Of a DNA stretch of 14,075 bases, positions 7,336 through 14,075 are shown piece after piece. This DNA is from Pseudomonadota bacterium (GTDB lineage: Bacteria > Pseudomonadota > Alphaproteobacteria > Acetobacterales > Acetobacteraceae): the NCBI GenBank assembly GCA_021779655.1, contig JAJYAF010000017.1, positions 1 to 14,075 of the forward strand, in the 5' to 3' direction. Both the position numbers and the translations under genes were made by a program. The notes below the pieces were generated by a model that was not told where the DNA came from, did no database searches, and saw nothing but the letters and a program-made list of their open reading frames with translations. Positions within the stretch are counted from its first letter, which is position 1, and each line of letters starts with the position of its first letter.

Positions 7336-7407
7336 CCGCCCGCGGCGTCAGGCCGCGGGCTTCAAAGCACCCCGCCCGCGGCGTCAGGCCGCGGGCTTCA
7401 AAGCACC
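7336..7407. repeat. Two perfect 36-bp tandem copies of a hairpin element
   Basis: Copies at 7336-7371 and 7372-7407 are identical. Each contains a perfect nine-base-pair stem, GCCCGCGGC/GCCGCGGGC, with the loop GTCAG (hairpins 7338-7360 and 7374-7396), then the arm TTCAAAGCACC. The element starts right after the prfC stop. It runs into the convergent ABC transporter gene, whose last codons (GALKPAA) and stop lie in copy 2. The TGA stop (7384-7386) is in the loop of hairpin 2. There is no T run, so if it terminates transcription it would do so in both directions by stem strength alone. The form resembles dispersed REP-type palindromic elements; whether it recurs in the genome cannot be seen here. 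Confidence 0.85.
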
Positions 7408-9132
7408 AGGTGTCAAGGTCAGACGCCGGCCGGCGGTGACCTCCGCCGGATTATGGGAAATGGCGACGAACGTGGTTTTCGGAAGCAGCCGGCGCAATGT
7501 GGCCTGGATGCGGGCGGCCTGCTGCTGGTCGAGCGCGGAAGTCGCCTCGTCCAGGAACAGCCAGTCGGGCTTGGCGATCAGCGCCCGCGCGAGCGCCAGG
7601 CGTTGCTGCTCGCCGCCGGAGAGGATCTGGCCCCAGTTTTCCACCTCGTTCAGACGCCCGGCGAGATGGGAGAGTTCCACGGCTTCGAGCGCGGCGCGCA
7701 CCGTTTCATCGTCATACTTCGTTTCATCCCCCGGATAGACCGCGCTGCGCTTCAGGCTGCCCAGCGGAAAATAGGGTTTTTGCGGCAGAAACAGCACGCT
7801 TCCGCTGGGCCGGACGATACTGCCCGAGCCGAACGGCCAGATCCCGGCGATTGCCCGGAACAAGGTTGATTTGCCGGCGCCCGACGGGCCGGTGAGCAGC
7901 ACCGGCAGGCCGGGCGGCAAGGCAAGGCTGGCATTTTCGATCAGCTTGCGGCCATCGGGCAGGCTCAAGGTGAGATTGTCAAGCCGCAGCGTATTGTCCA
8001 TGGCAACCACTTTGGGGCCGCCGCGCGAGGCGATCCGGGCCGCGCTCACCGCCTCCTTGAACCCATGAAGACGGGAGACGGTGGCGCGCAGATTAACCAG
8101 ATCGGTATAGGAGCTCACGATCCAGGAAAGCGGCCCCTGCACGTTGCTGAACACCTGTGAAAGCTGAACCAGATCTCCCAGTTGAATCGCGCCGGCGAAA
8201 TAGCGGGGCGCGGCCGCGATAATCGCGAAATTCCCGGCCACCGAATTGAAGGTGTTGGTGAAAAAGCCGAGCAGTTTGGTCCGCCGCATGATTGCCCACC
8301 AGTTGTCGCGGATATGGGCAAAGTGTTCTTTCAGCGAAACAAGCTCGTCCTTCTCGCCGCCGGCCAGCGCGATTGCCTCGGTATTCTCGCGAACCTTGAT
8401 GAGATTATAACGGAAATCGGCCTCCACCTTTTGCTGCAGGAAATTCAGCCGAATCAGCTTCTTGCCGATCTTGTGGGTAATCCATGTTCCGGCAACGGAA
8501 TAGAGGATCGCAAGCCACAGCATGTAGCCGTGAATGGTGATGCCGAAAATTCTTATCGAGCCGGAGGTCACGTACAGCACCGCGATGAAGCTGACCAGGG
8601 TTACGAGATTCGACATCAGGTCGAGCCCGAGCGAGAGCGTGCTGGTGGTGAACGAGGCGAGATCCTGCGAGATCCGCTGATCCGGGTTGTCGATCCCGAC
8701 CGTTCCCGTCCGAGCCAGGCTGATATTGTAATACGCCCTGTCCGAGAGCCAGCTTTCGATAAAATTCCTGGTCAGCCACTGGCGCCAGCGGATTTGCAGC
8801 ATCTGGTTGAGATAGAGCGCATAAACCGCGATTACCGTGAACAGCGCCGCATATTCGACGTAGCCGATCACGAAGTACGGAAAGACGGGCACGCGCTCGT
8901 ATAAAAAGATCAGCCGCATGAAGGCGGCGAAGTTCTTGTCCTGTAGCGCGTTATACAGATACCGTGTCCAGTAGGTGAATTCGACGTTCAGTTCCGTCAG
9001 CAAGAGGTTCAACAGGAATACCGTCACCAGCAGCCCGATCGCGAGCCAGCGCTCTTCGGAACGGAAATAAGGCTTCGCCAACCCCCAGCCCTCGGCCAGG
9101 CCGATACGCAGATTCGTCATCGAGCGCCGCAT
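7384..9132 (-). CDS. SbmA/BacA-type ABC transporter, fused permease and ATPase
   Basis: A 582-residue inner-membrane ABC half-transporter with an N-terminal permease domain and a C-terminal ATPase, probably acting as a homodimer. The membrane part (residues about 28-345) matches the SbmA/BacA or ABC_membrane_2 family (YddA, BclA, Rv1819c, peroxisomal ABCD), including the late EKDELVSLKEHF-type helix. The ATPase is intact: Walker A GPSGAGKST (about 415-423), Q-loop FLPQKPYF, signature LSGGEQQR (about 504-511), Walker B WLFLDE (about 524-529) and H-loop His (about 560). Relatives import antimicrobial peptides, bleomycin or cobalamin, or move long-chain acyl compounds; the substrate here is unknown. 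ATG 9132 is preferred; a TTG one codon earlier and an ATG at 9120 are alternatives, and none has a strong ribosome site. The last seven codons and the stop lie in the 36-bp repeat. Confidence 0.9.
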   Translation of the reverse strand: MRRSMTNLRIGLAEGWGLAKPYFRSEERWLAIGLLVTVFLLNLLLTELNVEFTYWTRYLYNALQDKNFAAFMRLIFLYERVPVFPYFVIGYVEYAALFTVIAVYALYLNQMLQIRWRQWLTRNFIESWLSDRAYYNISLARTGTVGIDNPDQRISQDLASFTTSTLSLGLDLMSNLVTLVSFIAVLYVTSGSIRIFGITIHGYMLWLAILYSVAGTWITHKIGKKLIRLNFLQQKVEADFRYNLIKVRENTEAIALAGGEKDELVSLKEHFAHIRDNWWAIMRRTKLLGFFTNTFNSVAGNFAIIAAAPRYFAGAIQLGDLVQLSQVFSNVQGPLSWIVSSYTDLVNLRATVSRLHGFKEAVSAARIASRGGPKVVAMDNTLRLDNLTLSLPDGRKLIENASLALPPGLPVLLTGPSGAGKSTLFRAIAGIWPFGSGSIVRPSGSVLFLPQKPYFPLGSLKRSAVYPGDETKYDDETVRAALEAVELSHLAGRLNEVENWGQILSGGEQQRLALARALIAKPDWLFLDEATSALDQQQAARIQATLRRLLPKTTFVAISHNPAEVTAGRRLTLTPGALKPAA

Positions 9133-9429
9133 CAACTAGCTCACTTTCGCATCCGTTTTCGTGATCATGAAATTCGCGCCGGGGCGCTAGCCGAGGTTCC
9201 GCCAGCCGTTATCCTTCCGCCCCGCCGCCGGCGCCGTGCCGGCCGGGCGGATGGAGCCGCTTCGCGCGCTGAGAAGAGCAAGGAGGGGTTGCTCCGCGAG
9301 GTTCCAGGTCGTCATGCGGGCGGCACTATGCCGAAAGCCGGCGAGCAGGGCTAGAGCGACATTCGTGTGGAACATCATCGAAGTTTAAGGGGGAAAAACC
9401 GCCTCGCTCCGGCATACGGCCAAGCCCGC
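9133..9429. other. Intergenic region between EAL and ABC genes
   Basis: This stretch of about 297 bases has no convincing gene. One open frame of 63 codons exists on the minus strand (9187-9378, starting ATGATG), but it lacks a ribosome site and recognisable domains. A clean hairpin, GAGCAA/TTGCTC with loop GGAGGGG, is at 9276-9294. A GC-rich inverted repeat, CCGCCC/GGGCGG, spans 9218-9250. On the minus strand a five-T run (9394-9398 as A on the plus strand), preceded by a short GC stem, may be a weak terminator for the EAL gene. No clear promoter for the ABC gene was found. Confidence 0.4.
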
Positions 9430-10293
9430 TCAGCCCTTGCCGAGACGGCTGGCCAGTTCCTCGAACCCCACCGGCGGATGCCAATGCACGCCCTGCGCGA
9501 AATCGCAGCCGAGATCGGCGATCAGGCGTGCCTGGCTTTCGGATTCCACGCCATCGGCAATAACCTCCAGGCCCAGCGCATGCGCGGTTTGGAGAGTGGC
9601 CTGCAGGATAGCGGCATTTTCCCGTGAATCCGGCAGGCCCGCGATCATCGACCGGTCCAGCTTCAGGGTGGTCAAAGGCAGGCGCTTCAACAGGCTGAGG
9701 CTGGTATAGCTCGTGCCGAAATTATCCAGCACCAGCCCGGCGCCAACGCCGCGCAGGGCCTTCAGCGCGAAATTCACATCCTCGTTCTCATCGATCATGG
9801 CGGTCTCGGTCAGCGCGAACTCGATCCGCCCGGCATCGAGATTGTATTCCGCGAATGTTTGAATCACGTGCTTGAGGAGTTGTCCGAACATGAGCTGGCG
9901 GTGTGGCACCGGGATCGTCAGCACGAAACCAGGTGGCAGCCGCGCTGCGGCCCAGCAGGCTTGCTGCATCGCCCAGTTGCCGATTTCGATCACGATGTCA
10001 CTATGTTCGGCCACCGGCATGAAATGGCTGGGATAAACGAGCCCGCGGCGGCGATGCTGCAGGCAGATCAGTACCTCCGCGCCACGCGGCGCGCCGGAGC
10101 GCAGATCGGTCTGCACTTCATAGAGCAGGGCGAATTCGTCCTGCGCCAGCGCCTGTCTCAGCCGGCTGGTAATCCGGCGCTGCTCCGCCGCATTATTGCG
10201 GGCGGCCTGCGCGCGCAGTTCCTGAACCGCGCTGGCCATCCCCGGCTTACCGCTGTGCCGCGAAGCCGTCGTGATGGATTTGGAAGAAGGCAT
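9430..10293 (-). CDS. Stand-alone degenerate EAL domain protein
   Basis: A 287-residue protein whose residues about 42-285 form one EAL domain, with no GGDEF, PAS or membrane segment. Active EAL enzymes hydrolyse c-di-GMP to pGpG using two metals. Compared by eye with the consensus, EALLRW has become EVLICL (73-78), so the substrate-binding Arg and Trp are lost. The metal-binding Asn of VNxSxRQL is Pro128, the first Glu of ExTE is Ala160, DDFG is DNFG (190-193), and AEGVE is ADGVE (246-250). Glu73, Asp190, Lys211 and Gln267 remain. This pattern predicts loss of phosphodiesterase activity and weak or no c-di-GMP binding. A protein-binding role like that of E. coli YdiV is possible but unproven. 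The start has a weak GGAA upstream; Met19 is an alternative. Family call firm. Confidence 0.88.
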   Translation of the reverse strand: MPSSKSITTASRHSGKPGMASAVQELRAQAARNNAAEQRRITSRLRQALAQDEFALLYEVQTDLRSGAPRGAEVLICLQHRRRGLVYPSHFMPVAEHSDIVIEIGNWAMQQACWAAARLPPGFVLTIPVPHRQLMFGQLLKHVIQTFAEYNLDAGRIEFALTETAMIDENEDVNFALKALRGVGAGLVLDNFGTSYTSLSLLKRLPLTTLKLDRSMIAGLPDSRENAAILQATLQTAHALGLEVIADGVESESQARLIADLGCDFAQGVHWHPPVGFEELASRLGKG

Positions 10294-10411
10294 TCAGCTA
10301 TTCCGACGCATGGGTTTTCCCAAGGGATAGCCCGAACAATGTTAAGATTTACGTAATATGGCGCGGAGCATGCCCTTACCGGCCGGCAGAGAGCGGGGGC
10401 GATCATGCCTT
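10294..10411. other. Leader of the EAL gene, AT-rich island
   Basis: This 118-base gap separates the glycosyltransferase stop from the EAL start. It holds an AT-rich island (about 10340-10358) unlike the GC-rich surroundings. The island contains the 8-base palindrome TTACGTAA (10349-10356), next to GTTAAG. The small stem TGGGTTTTCCCA is at 10311-10322. It probably holds the EAL promoter or a regulator site, but no well-matched -35/-10 pair could be placed. Confidence 0.3.
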
Positions 10412-11692
10412 TCAAGATCGGCGCAGCCGGTTTCCGTTGAAAGAGATGTTTTCCAAAGCTACGGCGAGTTCCGCGAAACTGGCTTCCACCCCGTAATGCT
10501 TCGTCACGTAGCGCAGGGTGCGTTCCTCGTCCGCCGGATCGGCCTTGGCCAGGGCGGACGCGATCGCAGTGGCGAATTCCCCGGCAGTTTCCGCTGGAAT
10601 GAAGGGAGCCGTCGCATCGGCGGCAAAGCCCCGCTGGGCCTCCGCCGTCGCCACGGTGAGCAGACCGTGGCGGGCATAATCCAGTATCTTTATCTTGAGC
10701 CCGGAGCCTATCCTGAGCGGCGCGATGGCAAGTGCCGCGCGATGCAGAATTCCCGAGAGTTCCCGGACCCGCCCCAGCACCGTCACGCCCTCGGGCACGC
10801 GGCCCAGCGCCGGGCCGCAATCGCCCACCAGGTCCAGCGTTACCGATGGCCGCAGCCGCTTCAGCAAGGGCCAGATTTCCGCGAAAAACCAGCGCAGCCC
10901 GTCGAGATTGGGCAAGGCCGTGCTGCCCACGAACACCAGCCGGCCGGGGATCCGTGCCAGTTGCGGCGGACGGGGGCAGGGCAAGGCGGGCATCGGCGCC
11001 GAACACACCGTCTTATCCGGGCAAAGCACGCGGAAGGATGCGGCATCCCGGGGATGGATCGCCACGATGAGGTCGGCGAGGTTCAGCAGTTCCGCCTCCA
11101 TGGCCGGCGTCATTTCGAGCGGAAAAACGCGGTAGCCCTGGCCGCTCAGGGCCCGGTGCCGGAGATGAAACACATCGCTGGCAATGATGATCCGGCGCGT
11201 TTCCGCCGTTTCCTCCGTCATTGCGGGGGCACGGAAGATGGGGGCACGGAAGATGGGGGCGCGGAACACCGTGTCGGCGATCACGGCATCGGGGCGCAAG
11301 CGCGCAACAGCGGCTGCGCACCAGGCGCGCTGCGTCGCCGTGACCGGCGCCCCGATCACCTCATCGGCGCCGGCATAGCGCTGCCGCCTGCGCAGGCGTT
11401 TCAACGCGGCGGAGGCCGGGCGGGGCAGTTTCGCGAGGGCCGCGCGCCCCAGCACGCCGAAGATCGCCCGGGGCGCGACCGGAAAAACATAGCCGCGCCA
11501 AGCCCTGATGCCGATACCGGTGACCGGCGCGGCCGCATAATACTGCACGAGACGCGGCAGCCTTGCGGCCAGCAGGAGCACGCGAACCTCATGCCCCCTA
11601 TCGCGGAGCCAGACAATGAGGGCGTGATTCATTGCAAGATGCCCGGCGCCGCCAGGCTCTTGCAGCTGATCCGTGACGAAGACAAATCGCAT
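10412..11692 (-). CDS. GT4-like glycosyltransferase
   Basis: A 426-residue GT-B-fold glycosyltransferase. The N-terminal Rossmann domain starts MRFVFVTDQL with a glycine-rich acceptor loop (QEPGGAGH, 11-18). The C-terminal donor domain (about 250-415) carries LVFVGS, PNLDGLRWF, LDLVGD, VTVLGRV and the nucleotide-sugar region APLRIGSGLKIKILDYARHGL (split around residues 324-344). Such enzymes transfer a sugar to a lipid, polysaccharide or protein acceptor at the cytosolic face of the membrane. Donor and acceptor are unknown, and no other polysaccharide genes are nearby. I chose the ATG at 11692 because it begins the first beta strand; the open frame continues to 12010 but that part overlaps grxD and is arginine-rich out-of-frame translation. 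No ribosome site is visible. A three-unit 5-residue repeat is at 143-157. It lies 68 bases after grxD and may be co-transcribed. Confidence 0.85.
   Translation of the reverse strand: MRFVFVTDQLQEPGGAGHLAMNHALIVWLRDRGHEVRVLLLAARLPRLVQYYAAAPVTGIGIRAWRGYVFPVAPRAIFGVLGRAALAKLPRPASAALKRLRRRQRYAGADEVIGAPVTATQRAWCAAAVARLRPDAVIADTVFRAPIFRAPIFRAPAMTEETAETRRIIIASDVFHLRHRALSGQGYRVFPLEMTPAMEAELLNLADLIVAIHPRDAASFRVLCPDKTVCSAPMPALPCPRPPQLARIPGRLVFVGSTALPNLDGLRWFFAEIWPLLKRLRPSVTLDLVGDCGPALGRVPEGVTVLGRVRELSGILHRAALAIAPLRIGSGLKIKILDYARHGLLTVATAEAQRGFAADATAPFIPAETAGEFATAIASALAKADPADEERTLRYVTKHYGVEASFAELAVALENISFNGNRLRRS
11222..11266 (-). repeat. In-frame 15-bp tandem repeat inside glycosyltransferase gene
   Basis: Three consecutive 15-bp units on the minus strand encode FRAPI-FRAPI-FRAPA (residues 143-157). 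Units one and two differ at one silent base (CGC/CGT), and units two and three are identical over their first 12 bases, pointing to recent slippage. The insert follows the strand PDAVIAD in the N-terminal domain, probably in a loop. Confidence 0.85.
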
Positions 11693-11760
11693 CAGGCAGA
11701 ACGCGGGAGGCAGAAAGCGGGGAGCAAAGGAACGCCGCCGTGCCCGAGGCAGGCAGCCGC

Positions 11761-12099
11761 TTACGCGGCGGCGTCGCGGGAAATATCTTTTTCCTGCAGA
11801 AGCGCTTGCAGATCGCCGCTCTGGAACATCTCGGTCACGATGTCGCAGCCGCCGACGAATTCGCCCTTCACGTAAAGCTGCGGAATGGTCGGCCAGTCGG
11901 AGAAGGTTTTGATGCCCTCCCGCACTTCCGGGTCCTCCAGCACGTTCACGGCGCTGAATTCCACGCCGGCGTGGCGCAGGATCTGCACGACGCGCGCGGA
12001 AAAACCGCATTGCGGGAACATCGGGGTGCCCTTCATGAACAGAACCACCGGCGCCGCGGCGATCGTGGTCTGGATACGTGAAAAGACAGGATTTTCCAT
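11761..12099 (-). CDS. grxD: Monothiol CGFS glutaredoxin (Grx4 type)
   Basis: A 112-residue cytosolic monothiol glutaredoxin. The active site CGFS at residues 31-34, the upstream MKGTP (22-26), the WPTIPQLYV block and the GGCDIV motif are all typical of Grx4/GrxD. These proteins bind a glutathione-coordinated [2Fe-2S] cluster and pass it on, or form mixed complexes with BolA proteins. The bolA gene lies 13 bases upstream on the same strand, which strongly supports that partnership. The ATG at 12099 has a clear ribosome site, GGAGAG, five bases upstream. The open frame extends 16 codons further, but that part overlaps the end of bolA and is not needed. The length matches the family (about 110-115). 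Confidence 0.96.
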   Translation of the reverse strand: MENPVFSRIQTTIAAAPVVLFMKGTPMFPQCGFSARVVQILRHAGVEFSAVNVLEDPEVREGIKTFSDWPTIPQLYVKGEFVGGCDIVTEMFQSGDLQALLQEKDISRDAAA

Positions 12100-12112
12100 A
12101 AATTCTCTCCGT

Positions 12113-12346
12113 TCAATCCGGCGCCGAGGTTTGCAGGGCGAGCGCATGCAGCGCGCCGCCCATGCTTCCCTTCAACGCCGCGTAGACGAGTTGGTGCTGC
12201 TTGACCCTGGGCAAGCCACGGAAGGCTTCCGAGACGACGGTCGCGGCAAAATGGTCATTGTCACCCGCCAGGTCCTCAATGGTGATTCTGGCGTCGGGAA
12301 ACGCTGCTCTGAGCAGGGCCTCGATCTCACTGGCAGGCATTGCCAT
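12113..12346 (-). CDS. bolA: BolA family protein
   Basis: A 77-residue BolA-family protein, complete in length for the short form. The class signature is the [11 protein letters not shown] helix (residues about 48-58), with the conserved His that can bind a [2Fe-2S] cluster shared with a CGFS glutaredoxin, and [10 protein letters not shown] before it. BolA proteins act with monothiol glutaredoxins in iron-sulfur delivery and iron sensing; which subfamily this belongs to cannot be fixed without alignment. It lies 9 bases after purL and 13 bases before grxD, suggesting one transcript. Its probable ribosome site, AAGGAG, sits in the end of purL and is rather far (14 bases) from the first ATG. 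A second ATG is two codons downstream. Confidence 0.93.
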   Translation of the reverse strand: MAMPASEIEALLRAAFPDARITIEDLAGDNDHFAATVVSEAFRGLPRVKQHQLVYAALKGSMGGALHALALQTSAPD

Positions 12347-12355
12347 GGGGTTGAT

Positions 12356-14075
12356 TTAAGCTCCTTCAGCGAACCAGCGCGGGAAAAATCCCTCATGCGT
12401 CTCGCGCAGGCTGACCAAGGATATGGCGATTGTTCCGGCATGAGTCAAATCGTTTCCGCTGCACTGCCCGATCGGCCTCGCATGAATGCCTGACCTCTCC
12501 GCTTCCTGAAGAATTGCTGCAATATCAGTTCGTTGTACGGCGATAATATAGCGCGCCTGGTCCTCGCCGAACCAGAATTCATGGCGCGTCTCCGGCGCGC
12601 TCAGCTGGACGCCGGTATTCCCGGCCAGCGCCATTTCGGCCACCGCCACCAGAAGCCCGCCATCGGAGAGATCATGACATGCCGCAACCGCGCCACGCAG
12701 GATCAGGCCGCGCACGAAGTCCCCGTTGGCGCGTTCGGCATGCAGGTCCACGGCCGGCGGCGCACCCGCCTCCTCGCCCAGGATTTCCCGCAGCCAGAGC
12801 GATTGCCCGAGTTCGCCTCTGGTTTCACCGATGAGAATGAGTTGCAACCCCGGTTGCAGCGCGATGCCCACGGCCTTCGATGCATCCTCTATCACCCCCA
12901 CCGCGCCGATCGCGGGCGTGGGCAGAATGGCCTGGCCCTCGGTCTCGTTATAAAGCGAGACATTGCCGGAGACGACCGGGAAATCCAGCGCCTTGCAGGC
13001 TTCGGCCATGCCCTGGATGGCGGCGGCGAACTGGCCCATGACCTCCGGTTTTTCCGGGTTGCCGAAATTCAGATTGTCCGTCACCGCCAGCGGCCTGGCA
13101 CCCGTGGCGGTGAGGTTGCGCCAGGCTTCCGCCACCGCCTGGGCGCCGCCCGCGCGCGGATCGGCCGCGCAATAGCGGGGCGTGCAATCGGTTGTCATCG
13201 CGAGCGCGCGGCTGGTGCCTTCCAGCCGCACGATGGCGGCATCCGCGGCGCCCGGCCGCTTCACGGTCTGTCCGCCCACGGTTGAATCGTACTGATCCCA
13301 GATCCAGCGGCGCGAGGCGATATCCGGGCAGGCCAGCAGCTTCAGCAGCGCCTCCTGCAAGCCCACCGGATCGGCGGTTGGAGACAGGGGAGCCGGCCGG
13401 GGCGGCGCGAGCAGCGGCCGGCGGTAGAGCGGCGCCGCGTCCGATAGCGGCGCCAGCGGAATATCCGCCTCCGTTTGGCCCCTGTGCCGCACCACGATGC
13501 GCCCGGTATCGGTAATCCGTCCGATCACCGCGTAATCGATCTCCCATTTCGCGATGATCGCCCGCGCCGCCTCCTGCCGCTCGGGACGGATCACCAGCAG
13601 CATCCGCTCCTGGCTTTCGGACAGCATCATCTCATAGGCGCTCATTGCCGTTTCACGCTGCGGCACGGCATCCAGCTCGAGTTCGATCCCCACCCCGCCC
13701 TTGCCGGCCATTTCCACCGAGGAGGAGGTGAGTCCCGCCGCCCCCATGTCCTGGATGGCGACGATGGCATCCGTCTGCATGAGTTCGAGGCAGGCTTCGA
13801 TCAGCAGCTTGCCGGTAAACGGATCGCCCACCTGCACAGTCGGGCGTTTTTCCTCCGCGTCGGCGGTGAACGCCGCGCTGGCCATGGTCGCGCCGTGAAT
13901 GCCGTCACGCCCGGTCTTGCTGCCGATATAGACAACGGGGTTGCCCGGCCCGGCGGCGGCGGAGAGAAAAATCCGGTCGGCCGGGGCGATGCCGACCGTC
14001 ATCGCGTTCACCAGCGGGTTGCCGTTATAGGCCGGGTGAAAATTAACCTCCCCGCCCACCGTGGGCACGCCCACG
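12356..14075 (-). CDS. purL: Phosphoribosylformylglycinamidine synthase subunit PurL, 5'-truncated
   Basis: PurL is the ATP-dependent synthetase subunit that converts FGAR to FGAM in de novo purine synthesis, using ammonia from PurQ with PurS. The gene enters from the right edge of the window: about 573 codons of some 730 are present, and the N-terminal quarter, with the first ATP-binding elements, is outside. Visible family blocks include [11 protein letters not shown] at the edge, [16 protein letters not shown], the [12 protein letters not shown] stretch, [38 protein letters not shown] and [11 protein letters not shown]. The short stand-alone form (without a fused glutaminase) fits alphaproteobacteria. 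It is the first gene of a tight purL-bolA-grxD series. purQ and purS, if neighbours, would lie beyond the window. Confidence 0.97.
   Translation of the reverse strand, partial: VGVPTVGGEVNFHPAYNGNPLVNAMTVGIAPADRIFLSAAAGPGNPVVYIGSKTGRDGIHGATMASAAFTADAEEKRPTVQVGDPFTGKLLIEACLELMQTDAIVAIQDMGAAGLTSSSVEMAGKGGVGIELELDAVPQRETAMSAYEMMLSESQERMLLVIRPERQEAARAIIAKWEIDYAVIGRITDTGRIVVRHRGQTEADIPLAPLSDAAPLYRRPLLAPPRPAPLSPTADPVGLQEALLKLLACPDIASRRWIWDQYDSTVGGQTVKRPGAADAAIVRLEGTSRALAMTTDCTPRYCAADPRAGGAQAVAEAWRNLTATGARPLAVTDNLNFGNPEKPEVMGQFAAAIQGMAEACKALDFPVVSGNVSLYNETEGQAILPTPAIGAVGVIEDASKAVGIALQPGLQLILIGETRGELGQSLWLREILGEEAGAPPAVDLHAERANGDFVRGLILRGAVAACHDLSDGGLLVAVAEMALAGNTGVQLSAPETRHEFWFGEDQARYIIAVQRTDIAAILQEAERSGIHARPIGQCSGNDLTHAGTIAISLVSLRETHEGFFPRWFAEGA

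Noticed and set aside
7336..7407. CRISPR-like repeat pair
   Set aside because: The two 36-bp copies abut with no spacers and are internally palindromic with GC stems; there are no cas genes.
10358..11875. 505-codon open frame on the plus strand opposite the glycosyltransferase
   Set aside because: The translation is low-complexity and rich in Arg, Gly and Gln with no domain, as expected for the antisense frame of a GC-rich gene; the minus-strand frame has clear GT-B motifs.
11693..12010. N-terminal extension of the glycosyltransferase reaching into grxD
   Set aside because: The extension is arginine-rich, overlaps grxD out of frame, and precedes the canonical first strand MRFVFVTDQL; the gene starts at 11692.
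12533..13285. 250-codon plus-strand frame opposite purL
   Set aside because: It is a shadow of purL; the composition is typical of antisense GC-rich frames.

Overview
The window is GC-rich, densely packed bacterial chromosome carrying mostly housekeeping genes. I infer an alphaproteobacterium, possibly Acetobacteraceae or another Rhodospirillales member. The reasons are the purL-bolA-grxD order, a Bpt-type leucyltransferase beside an RDD membrane protein, and the codon and base composition. The placement comes from family knowledge and was not tested by a search. No phage, plasmid, CRISPR, tRNA or rRNA signal was found.

Layout. 1-1522 (+): the 3' part of purB (purine synthesis), with a one-base overlap to an NRDE/TANGO2-family gene. 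1664-3420 (+): a two-gene transport unit, a small DUF3311 membrane protein overlapping a sodium:solute (MctP-like) symporter by four bases. 3439-4287 (-): an alpha/beta hydrolase convergent with the symporter. 4288-4433: a divergent control region containing a near-perfect inverted repeat. 4434-5698 (+): an RDD membrane protein, then bpt (N-degron leucyltransferase). 5764-7335 (+): prfC (release factor 3). 7336-7407: two perfect 36-bp tandem copies of a hairpin element between convergent genes; the second copy supplies the C-terminus and stop codon of the next gene. 7384-9132 (-): a fused SbmA/BacA-type ABC transporter. 9430-10293 (-): a stand-alone, degenerate EAL protein. 10412-14075 (-): purL (partial), bolA, grxD and a glycosyltransferase, all in one direction; purL-bolA-grxD is tightly spaced and probably one transcript.

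How the genes fit together. purB and purL both serve de novo purine synthesis but lie at opposite ends, pointing inward, each broken by the window edge. BolA and the CGFS glutaredoxin are a known partner pair that shares a bridging [2Fe-2S] cluster. The DUF3311 protein and symporter form a recurrent pair for uptake of organic solutes, probably monocarboxylates. Bpt marks proteins for ClpS/ClpAP degradation. The EAL protein has lost about half of its catalytic residues and is more likely a protein-binding regulator than a phosphodiesterase.

No clearly new multi-gene system is visible. The items most worth a second look are the hairpin element that ends the ABC gene, the degenerate EAL protein, the inverted repeat in the hydrolase/RDD divergent promoter region, and the in-frame 15-bp repeat in the glycosyltransferase gene.
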